64,000 nt of DNA from Sphaerisporangium perillae (GCF_023276435.1 NZ_JALLPO010000021.1:62001-126000), one strand, 5' to 3'. Positions 20,722-29,358 are shown, numbered from the stretch's first letter. Numbers and translations: made by a program. Notes: generated by a model not told the origin, from the sequence alone.

Positions 20722-20827
20722 GCCGGTCCTCCCGCGACGGCCCGGGTCACCGTACGCCTCAGCGGCCGTCTCACTGCGGGTCGGGTCATCTTGGGTCCCC
20801 GCGCGGCGCACCCGTTCGCCGTGCGGC

Positions 20828-22054
20828 TCATACCGGGACCTCCAGCCGGACGGTCGTCCCGGCGCCGGGTGCGGATCGCAGCAGCAGTGACCCGCCGGCC
20901 GCCTCGGCGCGCTCTCTCATCGAGAGCAGCCCCAGCCCGCGGGGGGAGGGCGCCTCGACCTGGAAACCCTGCCCGTCGTCCCTGACGTCCAACGTGAGGC
21001 ATGATCCAGCGATTTCCACCCTTACCTGAACGGATGAGGCTTTTGCGTGCCTGAGCGCGTTGTGGATGGCCTCCTGGGCCACGCGCAGCACGGTGACCTC
21101 GACCTCGGGCCGCAGATCGCAGAGCGGGGACGACGCGAACGAGATCGCCACCGGGTACAGGCGGTCCAGCACGGCCACGTGCTTGCGGAGCGTCTCGGCC
21201 AGCCCGTGCCGCTCGAGCTCCGCCGGGCGCAGCTCGACGATCACGGCCCTGAGCTCGGAGAGCGCCTCCCCCGCCAGCCGCTGGACCCGGTCCATCTCGG
21301 CCATGGCCCGTCCCGGATCGGTCGCGACCAAGGAGGACGCCGCCTGGGCCGTGAGCCGCAGCGAGAAGAGCTTCTGGGTCACGGCGTCGTGCAGCTCGTG
21401 TGCCATGCGGTTGCGCTCCTCGACGAGCGTCAGCTCGCGACTCCGCTCGTACAGCCGGGCGTTGGTGATCGCGATCGCCGCGTGCGCGGCGAAGAGCGTG
21501 AGCAACTCCTGGTCCTGCTCGGTGAACCCGCCCGGTGAGCGCTTGTTGGACAGGAAGATGATGCCGAGCACCTGGTCGGGGTCACGGATCGGCACCCCGA
21601 TGAAGTCCTTGAGCACCGGATGGGCGCTCGGCCACCACTCGAACCGCGGGTCCTCGCGGATGTCCGGCAGGCGCACCGGGGAGGCGTCCTTGAGCATCGC
21701 GGCCAGCATGCCGTGCTGGCGCGGGAGCGGGCCGATGGCCTCCCACTGCTTGTCGCTGACCCCCTCGGCGACGAACTCGGCGAACGAGCCGTCGTCGTCG
21801 GGCACGCCGAGCGCGGCGTAGCGGGCGTCGAGCAGCGTCCGGGCCGAGCGCACGATCACCTGGAGCACCTCGCGGACCGAGAGGTGCCGGGTGACGGCGA
21901 GCACGGCCGAGCTGACCGCGTGCAGCACGGCGTCGCGGTCGATGGCCGGGTCCACATGACTCCGGCCGCCCCCTGCGACGGCGCCGCCCGCCGCTCGCCG
22001 CCCGCCGCCACCTGCGGCATCGTCCTGGGGGACCTGTTCGGTCGTCACGCCCAC
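20828..22054 (-). CDS. GAF-domain sensor histidine kinase (NarX/DevS-like, HisKA_3)
   Basis: 408 aa from the GTG at 22054. One GAF domain lies at about residues 55-195 (TLLDARYAALGVPDDDGSFA; IGVPIRDPDQVLGIIFLSNK). The HisKA_3 phospho-acceptor helix follows (EERNRMAHELHDAVTQKLFS), then the HATPase_c (NALRHAKAS, DDGQGF, GLGLLSMRERAE). There is no membrane segment, so it senses a soluble cue through GAF. DevS/DosS has two GAF domains; this one has one. Its ribosome-binding site GGAGG (22062-22066) directly abuts a transposon-end hairpin at 22067, so an insertion seems to have shaped its 5' end. Confidence 0.92.
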   Translation of the reverse strand: MGVTTEQVPQDDAAGGGGRRAAGGAVAGGGRSHVDPAIDRDAVLHAVSSAVLAVTRHLSVREVLQVIVRSARTLLDARYAALGVPDDDGSFAEFVAEGVSDKQWEAIGPLPRQHGMLAAMLKDASPVRLPDIREDPRFEWWPSAHPVLKDFIGVPIRDPDQVLGIIFLSNKRSPGGFTEQDQELLTLFAAHAAIAITNARLYERSRELTLVEERNRMAHELHDAVTQKLFSLRLTAQAASSLVATDPGRAMAEMDRVQRLAGEALSELRAVIVELRPAELERHGLAETLRKHVAVLDRLYPVAISFASSPLCDLRPEVEVTVLRVAQEAIHNALRHAKASSVQVRVEIAGSCLTLDVRDDGQGFQVEAPSPRGLGLLSMRERAEAAGGSLLLRSAPGAGTTVRLEVPV

Positions 22055-22059
22055 ACTTT

Positions 22060-22250
22060 GACCTCCTCTCCGGCCTGAAGGCCGGAGATTCCCCACCTGG
22101 CGGCAAGGACCTTCCTGCTTCGCGGACGACTGCCGGGATCGGAGTTGCCTCACCCGGTCTTACAAGGTCTCCACAGGCATCACATCCCGCCAGCCCGGCG
22201 GTAGATCCTTTCGGACACCAAAAGCTTACGCGCCTCGCGCGTGGTCTGTC
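22060..22250 (-). pseudogene. Decayed 3' end of an IS200/IS605-type tnpB with its right-end hairpin
   Basis: On the minus strand 22183-22245 reads REARKLLVSERIYRRAGG, like the TnpB zinc-ribbon lead-in. 22064-22170, in another frame, reads VRPGEATPIPAVVREAGRS then a GGESPAFRPE tail, like the C-terminus common to actinobacterial TnpB proteins. The perfect hairpin TCTCCGGCCT/AGGCCGGAGA (22067-22088) matches the right end these elements usually have. The catalytic RuvC part is gone and the pieces are frameshifted. Identification rests on remembered family sequence; a database search would settle it. Confidence 0.6.
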
Positions 22251-22434
22251 CCGCCTTCGGCGGGCCACCCCCTTCGGGGACCCGCTCTGAAGGGCGACAG
22301 GGCTTTCTGCGGATCTTGGGGAAGCGCGCCGGCGACCGGCGCGGTTCGGCCGATGGTCCTAGGCCCATGAGCCCGTACGGAGACCGGTCCGAGGCCCGAT
22401 GCCCGGCCCGGGCCGCGCTCCTAGCGTCGGGGCC

Positions 22435-23145
22435 ATGACAGAAGACACGGGATCCACGACACACCCGCGGACGGACCCGGGATCCGCACCTGCGGCCCTC
22501 ATCACCGGAGCGTCGCGGGGCCTCGGGCTCGCGCTGGCCCGGGCCCTCGCCGCCGAGGGCTGGCGCCTGATCATCACCGCCCGGGGCGCCGCCGACCTCG
22601 CGGCGGCCGCGCGGGAGACGGGCGCCACGGCGCTGGCCGGCGACATCCGCGACCCGGAGCACCGCGCGCGGCTGGCCGAGGCCGCGCACGAGCTGGGCGG
22701 CCTCGACCTGCTGGTCAACAACGCCAGCACGCTCGGGGCCGTCCCGCTCCCGCCGCTCGCGGCCTACCCGCTGGACGCGCTCTCGGACGCCCTGGCGAGC
22801 AACGTGGTCGCGCCGCTGGCGCTGATCCAGGCCACGCTGCGCGGGCTGCGCGAGCGCAGGGGCGCCGTGATCAACGTCTCGTCGGACGCGGCGGTCGGCG
22901 CCTACGAGGGCTGGGGCGGCTACGGCCTGACCAAGGCGGCGCTCGACCAGCTCTCCAGCGTGCTCGCGGTCGAAGAGCCGGACATCGCCGTCTGGTGGGT
23001 GGATCCCGGTGAGATGCGCACCCGCATGCTGGCGGACGCCGTCGGCGAGGAGGGCGCCGCCGCCGCGGCCGATCCGGCCACCGTGGCACCGTTCCTGGTC
23101 GACCTGGTGAAGCGGCGCCCCGGCAGCGGCCGGGTGATCCGGTGA
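22435..23145 (+). CDS. Short-chain dehydrogenase/reductase
   Basis: 236 aa. The NAD(P)-binding TGASRGLG motif is near residue 24, NNAS replaces NNAG, the catalytic Ser is in NVSSDAA, and YGLTK carries the YxxxK pair. The end is typical of the SDR classical family (WWVDPGEMRTRML replaces the usual PG motif segment). The ATG at 22435 was preferred to an upstream ATG because the extension is Pro/Gly-rich noise. Its stop overlaps the next GTG (GTGA), so it is coupled to the QueA-like gene; together they suggest one pathway. Confidence 0.88.
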   Translation: MTEDTGSTTHPRTDPGSAPAALITGASRGLGLALARALAAEGWRLIITARGAADLAAAARETGATALAGDIRDPEHRARLAEAAHELGGLDLLVNNASTLGAVPLPPLAAYPLDALSDALASNVVAPLALIQATLRGLRERRGAVINVSSDAAVGAYEGWGGYGLTKAALDQLSSVLAVEEPDIAVWWVDPGEMRTRMLADAVGEEGAAAAADPATVAPFLVDLVKRRPGSGRVIR

Positions 23146-24152
23146 TCACCTTCGACCTCCCCCGCGTGCGCGAGGCGCACGAACCACCCGAGGCACGTGG
23201 CCTGGCACGCGACGCCGTACGCCTCATGGTGAGCGGCAAGGATTCGGGCTCGGTCACCCACCACACCTTCACCGACCTGCCGGGCCTCCTGCTTCCGGGC
23301 GACGTGCTGGTGGTCAACGACTCGGCGACGCTGCCCGCGGCCGTGTCCCTGGACCGGCTCGCCGTCCACTTCTCCACCGAGCGCGACGACGGCTCGTGGC
23401 TGGTGGAGTTGCGCCGCCGCGGGCCGGGCAGGACGGGGCCGTACGCGGGAGGCGAGCCCGGCGAGTGGCTGCCGCTTCCCGGAGGCGCCACCCTGCGCCT
23501 GCTGGAGCGCGAGACGCCCCGGCTGTGGCGGGCGACCCTCGACCGCGACGTCCCGGGCTACCTGCGGGAGTACGGGACGCCGATCCGCTACTCCTACGTC
23601 GAGCGCGAGTGGCCGCTGTCGGACTACCAGACCGTCTTCGCCGTGCGGCCCGGGAGCGCGGAGATGCCGAGCGCCGGGCGGCCGTTCAGCCATGCCCTGG
23701 TCACCGCGCTGGTCAGCCGGGGCATCGTCATCGCCCCGATCACCTTGCACACCGGTGTCGCCTCCCCGGAGAAGGACGAGCCGCCCTACCCGGAGCGTTT
23801 CGCCGTCCCCGGCCTGACGGCCCGCCTGGTGAACCAGGCCGAGGGCCGCGTCATCGCGGTGGGCACGACGGTCGTGCGGGCGCTGGAGACGGCGGCCGAC
23901 CACGAGGGCACGGTGCGGGCCGCGGAAGGATGGACCTCGCACATCGTCACCCCGACGGGAGGCGTGCGCGCCGTCGATGGGCTGATCACCGGCCTGCACG
24001 AGCCCCGTTCCAGCCACCTGATGATGCTGTCCGCGATCGCGGGTGAGGACCTGCTCTCCCGGTCCTACGAGGAGGCGCTGCGCGAGGGCTATCTGTGGCA
24101 CGAGTTCGGCGACCTTCACATGATCATGCCGGATCAAATCCACGTAAAGTGA
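23142..24152 (+). CDS. queA: QueA-like S-adenosylmethionine:tRNA ribosyltransferase-isomerase, divergent
   Basis: 336 aa, QueA family by overall layout: LLPGDVLVVNDSATLPA near residue 48, SDYQTVFAVRPGSAEMPSAG near 165, RVIAVGTTVVRALET near 238 and a GLITGLHEPRSSHLMMLSAI stretch near 283. Canonical QueA makes epoxyqueuosine on tRNA from SAM. Several signature spots differ here: the usual GLHF reads GRPF, HVGLGTF reads HTGVAS, and the Tyr-Phe-Ser-Tyr-Gly-Asp ending reads WHEFGD. No tgt, queG or queC gene is in the window. It is coupled to an SDR. It may be a paralogue with another substrate. Confidence 0.8.
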   Translation: MITFDLPRVREAHEPPEARGLARDAVRLMVSGKDSGSVTHHTFTDLPGLLLPGDVLVVNDSATLPAAVSLDRLAVHFSTERDDGSWLVELRRRGPGRTGPYAGGEPGEWLPLPGGATLRLLERETPRLWRATLDRDVPGYLREYGTPIRYSYVEREWPLSDYQTVFAVRPGSAEMPSAGRPFSHALVTALVSRGIVIAPITLHTGVASPEKDEPPYPERFAVPGLTARLVNQAEGRVIAVGTTVVRALETAADHEGTVRAAEGWTSHIVTPTGGVRAVDGLITGLHEPRSSHLMMLSAIAGEDLLSRSYEEALREGYLWHEFGDLHMIMPDQIHVK

Positions 24153-24226
24153 CATACAAGGACGTTCCAAGTCGACTGCTCGATGCTGGATCCCGTCATT
24201 CGAGTCACTTCCACGGGAGTTCACCC

Positions 24227-24790
24227 ATGCGCCGGCACCTCTCCGCACTTGCCGCCCTCACCCTGGCCGGGTCCCTGGCGGGCGCCTCTCTCGCCGTTCC
24301 CGCGACGGCGGACGCCACGGCCGCCACGGCCGCGCCCGCGAGCGTCACCCACGTCGCCGCCGCCCCGCAGTCGCCGCTGTCCACCTCCATCCGGTGGAAC
24401 CGGCTCGTGCGCCGCGGCGGCACGATCACGTACTCGCTGAAGAGCACCAACAAGGGCGAGTTCGCGACCGACCTCGCCGGCATCTTCGCCCGGCTCCCCA
24501 AGGGCGCCAGCAAGATCCGCGTGGTCGGCAAGGCGTCCTCGACGCTCTGCGAGGTCTCGGGCCGCGACCTGTTCTGCATCTTCGACACGCTGAACCCGGG
24601 CCGCTCGACCACTCTGAAGATCCGGGTGTGGCTGAAGCGGAGCACCCATGGCACCGCCTCCGCGCGGATCGGCAGCTACTCGATCGACGTCCCGCCCGGC
24701 GTCGACATCACGAACGAGGACGAGCTGGAGCGGCTCGACCTGCAGAACGAAGTGCTGTGGAAGACGTTCAAGACCAGGATCGTCCGCTGA
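24227..24790 (+). CDS. Secreted DUF11-like protein (first of two paralogues)
   Basis: 187 aa. Signal peptide (1-30; Leu/Ala-rich core, cleavage near ATADA). A beta-sandwich domain follows, with RRGGTITYSLKSTNKGEFAT near residue 63, then ARLPKGASKIRVVGK and LNPGRSTTLKIRVWLKRST. The pattern resembles DUF11/conserved-repeat domains that add a single extracellular Ig-like fold. Two cysteines (near 108 and 117) could form a disulfide. The ATG follows CGGGAG. The gene at 25172 is a diverged copy. Confidence 0.7.
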   Translation: MRRHLSALAALTLAGSLAGASLAVPATADATAATAAPASVTHVAAAPQSPLSTSIRWNRLVRRGGTITYSLKSTNKGEFATDLAGIFARLPKGASKIRVVGKASSTLCEVSGRDLFCIFDTLNPGRSTTLKIRVWLKRSTHGTASARIGSYSIDVPPGVDITNEDELERLDLQNEVLWKTFKTRIVR

Positions 24791-24792
24791 TG

Positions 24793-24812
24793 AGGTGAGT
24801 GAGCACTCACCT
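24793..24812 (+). terminator. Hairpin after first secreted paralogue
   Basis: AGGTGAGTGAGCACTCACCT forms a perfect 8-bp stem with a GAGC loop directly after the stop codon. TCG follows rather than a T-run, so a Rho-independent role is only probable. Confidence 0.5.
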
Positions 24813-25171
24813 TCGCCGGATGGGCCCCGCCTCCCGTCCCGAGCCTCGGGGCGGCTCGGGGTGCGGCGGCGGGCCGGCCGGCCGGGAGCGGTCATCGCGC
24901 GAGCGGTGGCCGCTTCGTCGTTTCCGGGGACATTCGCGCATCGGATATCCGCCCCCTCTTGCCACAAACACACTTTTAGTAACAATGTCGCGATAAGAGG
25001 GATATAAGCGGGTGCGAAGTAGTGGATCATGATAGAAACGCTGCGGTTCACCTGTGGACTTGGCCTCCCTGTTCCCGGACAGGGAAAGTCCGGGTGCTCC
25101 ACCCGCGAACCGCGTGTCCCCATTCGGAACCGCGCGTTCTCTCCTTTCCCCGATCCCCTTCGGAGACGTGC
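24813..25171. other. Intergenic region upstream of second secreted paralogue
   Basis: No gene is supported here. The stretch is unusually AT-rich around 24945-25030 for this window (ATATCC, then AACACACTTTTAGTAACAATG and GATATAAGCG), which is where a promoter for the gene at 25172 would be expected. I could not assign -35/-10 boxes with confidence. No perfect palindrome was seen. Confidence 0.4.
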
Positions 25172-25750
25172 ATGCGCCACCCCTATGGCAAGATCGCGAC
25201 CACCGTCGTGACCGCCCCCCTCGCGGCCGCTCTGCTGTTCGCCGCCACTCCGGCGTCCGCCGCGGCCCCGGCCTCCGGCGCGGTCACCAACTCGGTGACC
25301 AGCGTCAAGACCACCGACGACCCGTACTCCTCCTTCTCGGTCACCGTGACCGGCACCAAGAAGATCAAGCGTGGCGGGACGATCACCTACCACATCAAGG
25401 GGCTCAACAAGGGTCCGTGGACGGCCGACGACTTCTACCTCGGCGGCGTCCTGCCCAAGGGCGTGAGCGGCACCGTCTATTACGACGGCCCGAAGGGCGT
25501 CAAGTGCGACTTCTTCCCCGACGGCTTCTGGTGCTGGCCGCCCTACGTCCTGGAGAAGGGCGAGGACAGCTGGCTCACCATCCAGGTCAAGCTCAAGAAG
25601 AGCGTCAAGGGCAGCGTCACCGCCAAGCTGGGCGTGAACAGCTGGGACTGGCCGACCGGCTCTGAGGACCTCAGCAGGGACGAGCTGAAGAGGCTGGGGA
25701 TCAACAGCTGGTACTACACCAAGAAGGTCAAGACCAAGATCGCCGGCTGA
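25172..25750 (+). CDS. Secreted DUF11-like protein (second paralogue)
   Basis: 192 aa. Signal peptide (1-32; ends ATPASAAAP), then the same core as its upstream neighbour: KRGGTITYHIKGLNKGPWTA near residue 70, GGVLPKGVSGTVYYDGP and LTIQVKLKKSVKGSVTAKLG. A GFWCWPPYVLEKG segment is specific to this copy. Both cysteines are retained in a CDFF...WCW context. The two genes arose by duplication; the order and strand are the same. Likely cell-surface, function unknown. GGAGACG precedes the ATG. Confidence 0.7.
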   Translation: MRHPYGKIATTVVTAPLAAALLFAATPASAAAPASGAVTNSVTSVKTTDDPYSSFSVTVTGTKKIKRGGTITYHIKGLNKGPWTADDFYLGGVLPKGVSGTVYYDGPKGVKCDFFPDGFWCWPPYVLEKGEDSWLTIQVKLKKSVKGSVTAKLGVNSWDWPTGSEDLSRDELKRLGINSWYYTKKVKTKIAG

Positions 25751-25758
25751 TCGGATCC

Positions 25759-25789
25759 TCTGATCGATCGTGACCGCCGGTCGATCAGA
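25759..25789. terminator. Bidirectional hairpin between convergent genes
   Basis: TCTGATCGA (25759-25767) pairs with TCGATCAGA (25781-25789), a 9-bp stem and 13-nt loop, in a region with further partial GATCAG repeats. It lies between the secreted paralogue and the convergent olsA-like gene. Confidence 0.5.
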
Positions 25790-25829
25790 TCGGTCGTCAG
25801 ATCAGATCGGCTACCGGATCAGGTCGGCC

Positions 25830-26705
25830 TCACGCGGCGGCGGGGACGTGGTTGCGCCGCGGACGCTCCCCCGACACCGTGGCCCGCGCGATGTCCGCGA
25901 GCGCGCGCCGGGTCACCTCGCCCGCCCGCGGGTGGGCGAGGACGGGGAACACCGTCACCTCGACGACGAGCCCCCTGGCCGAGACCACCCTGGCCAGGGA
26001 GGCGAGCAGAGTGTCGTCGCCGACGAACGACGGGCCGGTCGCGAGACGCCCGTTCCGGTCACGGAACCGCAGCGCGATCGGCCTGACCGCGGCACGCGCG
26101 TCGATCGCCGCCTGGAACACCGCGGGGCGGAACGGCCCGCCGCCCCGGCCGCACCAGGTGGTGCCCTCCGGGAACGCCACGACCGAATGACCGGCGCGCA
26201 GCGCGTCCGCGACCGCGCGCACGGTCCCGGGCAGCGTCGAGAGCCGCTCCCTGTCGATGAAGATCGCGCCGGATCCCACCACCAGGGAGCGGATCACCGG
26301 CCACCTGGCGATCTCGCTCTTCGCCAGAGCCCGGCACGGCATCGCCGCCGCCACCACGAGCGGATCCAGCCACGACACGTGGTTGGCGACCAGCAGCACG
26401 CCCGCGCCGCCCGGCTCCTGCGGCGCCGCCGGCGACACCGCCGAGCCGCCCAGCACGGTGAACCCCTGCCGGACCTCCACGCGTACACCGAGGGCCCGCA
26501 GGAAGGCGCGAGACCACACCGTCGCCAGGACGGTCCCATGCGCTCCGCCGAGCCTGCGCGCGACCAGGGCCCACGGCAGACCCGCCAGCACCACCGCGAC
26601 GGCCCCCAGCAGGCGCGAGACGCGCCGCGGTAGCCCGGCGGACTCGGAGGGACCGGAGACGCACGCGCGGGTCGTACACGGCGCGACGGGCAGCCAGCCG
26701 CTCAT
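25830..26705 (-). CDS. olsA: Lysophospholipid acyltransferase, PlsC family (OlsA-like)
   Basis: 291 aa from the ATG at 26705, which overlaps the preceding gene's stop (ATGA). PlsC motifs: NHVSWLD (H-x4-D) near residue 106, IFIDRER near 147 and FPEGTTW near 175. There is one N-terminal membrane segment (about 28-50). The coupled upstream gene is an OlsB-type N-acyltransferase, so the pair fits ornithine-lipid synthesis: OlsB makes lyso-ornithine lipid and OlsA adds the second acyl chain. A plain phospholipid role cannot be excluded. Confidence 0.82.
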   Translation of the reverse strand: MSGWLPVAPCTTRACVSGPSESAGLPRRVSRLLGAVAVVLAGLPWALVARRLGGAHGTVLATVWSRAFLRALGVRVEVRQGFTVLGGSAVSPAAPQEPGGAGVLLVANHVSWLDPLVVAAAMPCRALAKSEIARWPVIRSLVVGSGAIFIDRERLSTLPGTVRAVADALRAGHSVVAFPEGTTWCGRGGGPFRPAVFQAAIDARAAVRPIALRFRDRNGRLATGPSFVGDDTLLASLARVVSARGLVVEVTVFPVLAHPRAGEVTRRALADIARATVSGERPRRNHVPAAA

Positions 26706-27499
26706 TGCGTCACCCCGAGAAAGTGCCGGAGGTAGCGGGTGTCGACGTTCGCCAGCGAGAGCAGGACGAAGAAGTCCGCCGTGCCGAACAGCGGATCGTG
26801 GGCGGGCGGCCCGCAGATCCACGCCCCCAGCCGCAGGTAGCCGCGGAGCAGAGACGGGATCACGAACCTGTCGGGACGCTCCACGCCCTCGCCGGTCCAG
26901 GGGGTGTGCGGCGTGACGCGGTACCGCTCGGGGCCGAGCCCGATCCCGTCCAGAACGCCCGCGGCCGCCATCCCTCCGTCGTCCAGGGGGATCGAGCAGC
27001 ACCCGCCGAGCCAGGTGTACCCGCCTGCGACCATGTACCGCGCGATGCCCGCCCACATGAGCCCGATCACCGCGCCGCCACGGTGGTCGGGGTGGACGCA
27101 CGTGCGCCCCACCTCGACCATGCCGCCGCGGACGCCGGCCAGCGCGGACATGTCGAACTCGCCGTCGGAGTAGAGCCGGTCGGCCCGCCCCGGCGCGAGC
27201 ATTCGGTACGTGCCGACCACCGTGTCGCCGGAGCGCACCAGCAGGTGGTCGCAGTAGGCGTCCAGCCGGTCCACGTCCAGTCCGGAGATCGGGGAGTCCA
27301 GGCGGGCGCCCATCTCCTCGGCGAACACCTCATAGCGGAGCCGCTGGGCCGCCCGCATGTCGGCGGCCGTCCTGGCGAGTTCCACGGTGTAACGGCCGCG
27401 GGCGTCGGTCAGGACGCCTTGCTCGGCACCGGGACGGGGGCGGGCGAGGGGATTCTCGACGCTCCCATCAGGGACCTGATCGGCGATGGCCTGGGTCAT
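26702..27499 (-). CDS. olsB: OlsB-like GNAT N-acyltransferase (lyso-ornithine lipid synthase)
   Basis: 265 aa. GNAT fold of the OlsB/hemolysin-like branch: LRYEVFAEEMGARLDSP near residue 55, GTYRMLAPGRAD near 98, EVGRTCVHPDHRGGAVIGLM near 130, SIPLDDG and FVIPSLLRGYLRLGAWICG. OlsB transfers a 3-hydroxyacyl group from ACP to the alpha-amine of ornithine. The ATG at 27499 is used because AGGAGG lies 7 bp before it; another ATG is 6 bp earlier. It is coupled by ATGA overlap with the PlsC-type gene. Confidence 0.82.
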   Translation of the reverse strand: MTQAIADQVPDGSVENPLARPRPGAEQGVLTDARGRYTVELARTAADMRAAQRLRYEVFAEEMGARLDSPISGLDVDRLDAYCDHLLVRSGDTVVGTYRMLAPGRADRLYSDGEFDMSALAGVRGGMVEVGRTCVHPDHRGGAVIGLMWAGIARYMVAGGYTWLGGCCSIPLDDGGMAAAGVLDGIGLGPERYRVTPHTPWTGEGVERPDRFVIPSLLRGYLRLGAWICGPPAHDPLFGTADFFVLLSLANVDTRYLRHFLGVTQ

Positions 27500-27612
27500 G
27501 GGCATGCCTCCTCATCTGGCACCCCCATGAAGACATGGGGAGATGGCCATCCGCCGTCCGTATGGTGAACCGCTTGCACGCGCACTCTGAGCGGTCGGTA
27601 GCGTTGTGCGCG

Positions 27613-28851
27613 ATGAAGCAGCGCACGCTTTTGATCACGCTCACCGGCCCCGACCGACCTGGGGTGACGTCCCGGTTGTTCACGGTGCTGGCCTCCTTTC
27701 CCGTGACCGTCGCCGATGTCGAACAGGTCGTCATCCGCGGCCGCCTCATCCTCGGCGTCCTCGTCGCCTACGCGGGCGGCCCGCCGACCGGCACCGGCGG
27801 CACTCTCGGCGCCATGTGGGCCGCCGTGGAGCGCGTCGCGGACGACCTCGGCATGGAGGTCGAGCTGACCACCGGCACCGACCTGAAGGAGAAGCGCCGC
27901 CGGGGGCGCCTCCACGTCACCGTGCTCGGCAACCCCCTCCAGCCGGCCGCCCTGGCCGGCATCGCCGGCCGCATCGCCGCGGCGGGGGCCAACATCGACC
28001 GCATGGAACGGCTCGCGCACCTGCCCATCACCTGCATCGAGCTCGCCATCTCCGGGGCCGACCCGGACGCTCTGCGCACCGCGCTGACCGCCGAGGCCGT
28101 GCTCCAGCAGGTCGACGTCGCGGTGCAGCGCTCCGGCCTGCACCGCCGGGCCAAGCGGCTGATCGTCATGGACGTCGACTCCACCCTCATCCAGGGTGAG
28201 GTGATCGAGCTGCTGGCCGCCCACGCCGGCTGCGTGGACGAGGTCGAGAAGATCACCACGGCGGCCATGCGCGGCGAGCTCGACTTCGCCGCCTCCCTGC
28301 GCGAACGCGTCGCCCTGCTCGAAGGGCTCCCGGAGGAGGTGTTCGAGCGGGTCCGCGAGGAGGTCGTCCTCACCCCGGGAGCCCGCACCCTCGTGCGCAC
28401 CCTCAAGCGGCTCGACTACCGCTTCGCCATCGTCAGCGGCGGCTTCACCCAGATCACCGACTCGCTGGTCTCCGAGCTGGGCATCGACTACTCCGCCGCC
28501 AACACCCTCGAGGTGGTGGACGGCAAGCTGACCGGCCGCGTGCTCGGCGAGATCGTCGACCGTCCCGGCAAGGCACGCGCCCTGGAGCGGTTCGCCCAGC
28601 AGGCCGGCATCCCGATCAGCCAGACCGTGGCCATCGGCGACGGCGCCAACGACCTCGACATGATCACGGCCGCGGGTCTCGGCATCGCCTTCAACGCCAA
28701 GCCCGTCCTGCGGCAGGCGGCCGACGCGGCCGTGAACGTTCCCTATCTGGACGCGATCCTCTACCTGCTCGGCATCTCGCGCTACGAGGTGGAGGCCGCG
28801 GACGCTGAGGACGGCCTGGCGCCACGCCCCCTCGGCCCGCCGCCGCAGTGA
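27613..28851 (+). CDS. serB: Phosphoserine phosphatase SerB
   Basis: 412 aa. Two ACT-like regulatory domains occupy the N-terminus (1-170; LLITLTGPDRPGVTSRLF, then LHVTVLGNPLQPAALAGIAG). The HAD phosphatase follows: nucleophile Asp in MDVDSTLIQGE near residue 182, FAIVSGGFTQI (motif II) and AIGDGANDLDMI (motif IV). It makes L-serine from phosphoserine. The long ACT-bearing form is typical of mycobacterial SerB2-type enzymes. The ATG at 27613 is favoured over upstream GTGs because the ACT domain starts there. Confidence 0.93.
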   Translation: MKQRTLLITLTGPDRPGVTSRLFTVLASFPVTVADVEQVVIRGRLILGVLVAYAGGPPTGTGGTLGAMWAAVERVADDLGMEVELTTGTDLKEKRRRGRLHVTVLGNPLQPAALAGIAGRIAAAGANIDRMERLAHLPITCIELAISGADPDALRTALTAEAVLQQVDVAVQRSGLHRRAKRLIVMDVDSTLIQGEVIELLAAHAGCVDEVEKITTAAMRGELDFAASLRERVALLEGLPEEVFERVREEVVLTPGARTLVRTLKRLDYRFAIVSGGFTQITDSLVSELGIDYSAANTLEVVDGKLTGRVLGEIVDRPGKARALERFAQQAGIPISQTVAIGDGANDLDMITAAGLGIAFNAKPVLRQAADAAVNVPYLDAILYLLGISRYEVEAADAEDGLAPRPLGPPPQ

Positions 28852-29334
28852 TCAGCCGTGCTTGGGGGTCCAGCGGCTGACGATGCGCCCGTCACCAGGG
28901 CCCAGCTCGGCCCACGGGCCCGTCTCGAGCACCGCGAACGCGCCCGGCGGGAAGCCGTCGTCGTCGTGCGACAGCGTGAGGTTCAAGACCAGCTCGTGCA
29001 CGCCGGGGTTGTGCCCCACCAGCAGCAGCGTCGACACCTCGCCATCGGTCCGGCCGACGAGTTCGAGCAGCTCATCCGGATACGCCTCGTAGATCTCGCT
29101 CTCGAAGTGGATGGGCGCCTCCGAGGAGAGGCCGGCGAGGGCGAGTTCGGCGGTCCGCCTGGTCCTGGCGGAGGGCGAGCAGAGCACCAGCTCCGGGGAC
29201 AGCCCGAGCCGTTTGAGCGTCTCTCCGGCCCGCTCGGCGTCCCGCTCCCCGCGATCGGTGAGAGGGCGTTCCCTGTCGGCCAGCCCGGGCACGTGCGCCG
29301 CCTTGGCATGTCTCAGGACGATGAGCGTGTTCAC
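28852..29334 (-). CDS. sixA: SixA-type histidine phosphatase
   Basis: 160 aa, histidine phosphatase superfamily: RHAKA at residues 8-12 (the catalytic RHG-type motif reads RHA as in SixA), an ERPLTDRGERDAERAGETL segment, a CSPSARTRRTAELAL motif and VGHNPGVHELVL with the second catalytic His. SixA removes phosphate from phosphohistidine on phosphotransfer proteins. No signal peptide. It is convergent with serB, with adjacent stop codons. Confidence 0.88.
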   Translation of the reverse strand: MNTLIVLRHAKAAHVPGLADRERPLTDRGERDAERAGETLKRLGLSPELVLCSPSARTRRTAELALAGLSSEAPIHFESEIYEAYPDELLELVGRTDGEVSTLLLVGHNPGVHELVLNLTLSHDDDGFPPGAFAVLETGPWAELGPGDGRIVSRWTPKHG

Positions 29335-29358
29335 TCCGCCAACTATCCCATTACGCGC

